Below are positions 62,194 to 64,000 of a stretch of 64,000 nucleotides of DNA, one piece after another. This stretch comes from Candidatus Kuenenia stuttgartensis. Its GTDB lineage: Bacteria > Pseudomonadota > Alphaproteobacteria > SMXS01. The position numbers and the translations under genes were made by a program. The first letter of the stretch is position 1. Each line of letters opens with the position of its first letter. The stretch covers positions 1 through 64,000 of the forward strand of contig CALQFM020000003.1 of the NCBI GenBank assembly GCA_943329845.2. Direction: 5' to 3'. Below the pieces are notes generated by a model that saw only the letters and a list, made by a program, of their open reading frames with translations, was not told the DNA's origin and made no database searches.

Positions 62194-62619
62194 ATGGCCG
62201 ATACCGCGCAATATGTCGCCGACCGCATGGCGCTGATGGATGTGATGCTGAAATACGCCAAGGGCTGCGACAACCGCGACCTTGCGCTCTACCGTTCGTG
62301 CTTCGCCGACGACGCGGTGATCACCGGCTTCGGCGACGTCACCTACAACAGCGGCGATGCCTGGACCGCCTATGTGGTCGAGGCGCTGGGCCGCTTCGGG
62401 CCGACCCAGCACATGCTGGGCCCGCAGCTCGCCACCATCGACGGCGACACCGCCGAGTGCCGCACCGACGTGCAGGCCACCCATTATCTCAAGGACCAGG
62501 CCAGCACCACGCTAACGCTCTGGGCCACTTACGAGACCCAGATGAAGCGCATCAACGGGGAATGGAAGATCGCCCGTCACCACCTGGTGCCCCGTGGGAC
62601 GCGGGTTCAGTCGGATTGA
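62194..62619 (+). CDS. SnoaL/NTF2-like protein
   Basis: A 141-residue NTF2-fold protein: ADRMALMDVMLKYAKGCDNRDLALYRSCFADDAVITGFGDVTYNSGDAWTAYVVEALGRFGPTQHMLGPQLATIDGDTAECRTDVQATHYL is the nuclear transport factor 2-like core with the usual Y-x-x-x-x-D start. Family members are small isomerases, dehydratases or binding proteins, common in degradative clusters of alphaproteobacteria. The ATG at 62194 follows AAGGGGAAG. It converges on an acyl-CoA synthetase gene four bases away. Confidence 0.85.
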   Translation: MADTAQYVADRMALMDVMLKYAKGCDNRDLALYRSCFADDAVITGFGDVTYNSGDAWTAYVVEALGRFGPTQHMLGPQLATIDGDTAECRTDVQATHYLKDQASTTLTLWATYETQMKRINGEWKIARHHLVPRGTRVQSD

Positions 62620-62623
62620 GGAC

Positions 62624-64000
62624 TTACCCCACCCGCGTATCCATCCCCGCCCAGTAGGGCTCGCGCAGCTCGCGCTTGAGCAGCTTGCCGATGGTGCTGC
62701 GGGGCAGGTCGTCGCGCAGCTCGACCTTGTGGAGGCGCTGCAGCTTGCCAAGGCGCTGGTTGGCCCAGGCGCGGATTTCCTCGCCGGTGGCGGTCGAGCC
62801 CGGTTTCAGGACGACCATGCCGAGCGGGCTTTCGCCCCATTCCTCGCTGGGAATGGAGATGACGGCGGCGTCGTCCACCTCCGGATGCTTCAGCAGCTCG
62901 GCCTCAAGGTCGGCGGCGTAGATGTTGAAGCCGCCGGAGATGATCATGTCCTTGGCGCGGTCGAGCAGGATGATGAAGCCGTCCTCGTCCATCTTGCCCA
63001 TGTCGCCGCTGCGTTGCCACAGCCTGCCCTCGGGGTCGATCCAGCGGCTCTCCGTGGTCTTGTCCGGCTTGTTGTAGTAGCCGGTCATCATGTAGCCCGA
63101 CCAGCCGATCAGCTCGCCGATCTCGCCGCGCGGCACCTCGTTCATGTTTTCGTCGACGACGCGGATCTCGCTGCCCTCGCGCGCAAAGCCCACGGTGTGC
63201 ACCTTGTCGGGATGTTCATGGGCGTTGAGGAAGCAGCCGACGCCGCCCTCGGTCATGCCGTAAACCTCGGTGAAGCCGCCCGGCCAGGCGGTGATCAGCC
63301 AGGTCTTGAATTTGGGGCGGAGCGGGGCCGAGGTGCAGAACTTCCACACGAAGCTGGACAGGTCGTACTTGCCGAAGTCCGGGTGGTCGTGCAGCCGGTG
63401 ATACTGCACCGGCACCTGCATGGTGTGGGTCGCGCGCTCCTTCTCGGCGAGGCGGAGGTAGTTCTCGGTGTCCGAGCGCGGCAGCAGGATGGTCGTGCCG
63501 CCCCAGGCCAGCGCTGGCAGCAGCGCGAACAGCGTGGTGTTGGAATAGAGCGGCGTCGAGACGATCAGCCGCGTGTCCGGCCCGTAGCCGAACGCGTCGC
63601 GCGTCGCCCAGTAGGAAATACGGGTGCGGTGGTCGTGCAGGATGCCTTTCGGCACGCCCGTGGTGCCCGACGAATAGATGATGTTGAAGTCGTCCAGGTT
63701 GTCGATCGTCACGCCCGGGTTGGTCTCGGGATACTGGGCGATCCAGTCCTGGAAGCCGGTCCAGCGATCGTCGGCGAAGTCATAGGCGATGCGGCCGCCG
63801 GGCACGATGGTGGAAAGCCGCGCGTCGATCTGGCCGACCAGGTCCATGGTCTTCTTCGACACGAACAGCACCTTCGAGCCGCTGTCGGCGATCATCGCCT
63901 CGAGACTCTCGGCGCTCGCCATGCCGGACAGCGGTACGGCGCAGCCGCCGGCGCGGATGATGCCCCAGAAGGTGAAGAAGTACTCGGCCGAGGTGTCGGC
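62624..64000 (-). CDS. AMP-dependent acyl-CoA synthetase, 5' end outside window
   Basis: C-terminal 458 codons of an acyl-adenylate-forming enzyme; the frame stays open to the window edge, so the ORF-track start at 63922 is internal. P-loop motif IIYSSGTTGVPKGILHDH, YGMTEGGVG (A5), RSGDMGKMDEDGFIILLDRAKDMIISGGFNIYAADLEAELL (A7-A8) and the catalytic Lys in STIGKLLKRELRE are present. It activates a carboxylic acid to its CoA ester; the substrate is unknown but the acyl-CoA genes in the window fit. Complete 3' end. Confidence 0.93.
   Translation of the reverse strand, partial: ADTSAEYFFTFWGIIRAGGCAVPLSGMASAESLEAMIADSGSKVLFVSKKTMDLVGQIDARLSTIVPGGRIAYDFADDRWTGFQDWIAQYPETNPGVTIDNLDDFNIIYSSGTTGVPKGILHDHRTRISYWATRDAFGYGPDTRLIVSTPLYSNTTLFALLPALAWGGTTILLPRSDTENYLRLAEKERATHTMQVPVQYHRLHDHPDFGKYDLSSFVWKFCTSAPLRPKFKTWLITAWPGGFTEVYGMTEGGVGCFLNAHEHPDKVHTVGFAREGSEIRVVDENMNEVPRGEIGELIGWSGYMMTGYYNKPDKTTESRWIDPEGRLWQRSGDMGKMDEDGFIILLDRAKDMIISGGFNIYAADLEAELLKHPEVDDAAVISIPSEEWGESPLGMVVLKPGSTATGEEIRAWANQRLGKLQRLHKVELRDDLPRSTIGKLLKRELREPYWAGMDTRVG

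Overview
The window reads as chromosomal DNA of a GC-rich alphaproteobacterium. Pointers are the chorismate mutase-hisC-tyrA cluster, the metX-metW pair, a class I lysyl-tRNA synthetase, a sufR-B-C-D-S-U-T-A operon, a fused cysNC and a PHB acetoacetyl-CoA reductase. I cannot place it below class; a Rhodospirillales-like or sphingomonad-like lineage would fit the many acyl-CoA, SDR, P450 and SMP-30 genes. No rRNA, tRNA, CRISPR array, insertion sequence or prophage is visible.

Left third (1-20 kb): phaB with a clean terminator; a ParD antitoxin gene followed by a ParE gene broken by one stop codon; gloB divergent from a methyltransferase; metX-metW-HAD phosphatase; the aromatic amino acid cluster CM-hisC-tyrA; a second toxin-antitoxin pair (HTH/DUF433 antitoxin plus PIN toxin); an orphan PAS-PAS hybrid histidine kinase; an unusual alpha/beta hydrolase fused to a membrane domain; a two-subunit hot-dog dehydratase whose first subunit has a premature amber codon, followed by an MFS transporter; then a copper block in which csoR diverges from a TolC lipoprotein and a multicopper oxidase; arsC; and an iron-storage pair bfd-bfr.

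Middle (20-41 kb): cysD-cysNC sulfate activation, an acyl-CoA dehydrogenase, tandem glycerophosphodiester phosphodiesterases, a periplasmic protein with a TTG start, and the SUF Fe-S assembly operon led by an Rrf2 regulator whose upstream region carries a close match to the IscR type 1 operator. After the operon lies a structured 150-bp inverted-repeat element. Then LysE, an SDR, a PstB-type ATPase gene frameshifted exactly in its LSGGQ motif and preceded by an FNR-type box, an exonuclease, a large patatin-related protein, SixA and TerB.

Right third (41-64 kb): dinG (apparently leaderless) divergent from lysS, an unknown exported protein, DUF952-pyrD, a dipeptide epimerase, enoyl-CoA hydratase, tandem SMP-30 lactonases, DUF1772, an SDR, a strikingly AT-rich foreign gene with an RN-x4-H (HEPN-like) motif, a P450 divergent from a marR-emrA-emrB efflux operon with both promoters overlapping one dyad, a dihydrodipicolinate-reductase-like oxidoreductase, an unknown exported protein, an NTF2-like protein and an acyl-CoA synthetase cut by the window edge.

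Three genes (parE, the dehydratase small subunit, pstB) are each broken by a single lesion, so either recent decay or consensus errors should be checked. The most interesting candidates for new biology are the AT-rich HEPN-like gene, the structured repeat after sufA, and the hydrolase-membrane fusion.
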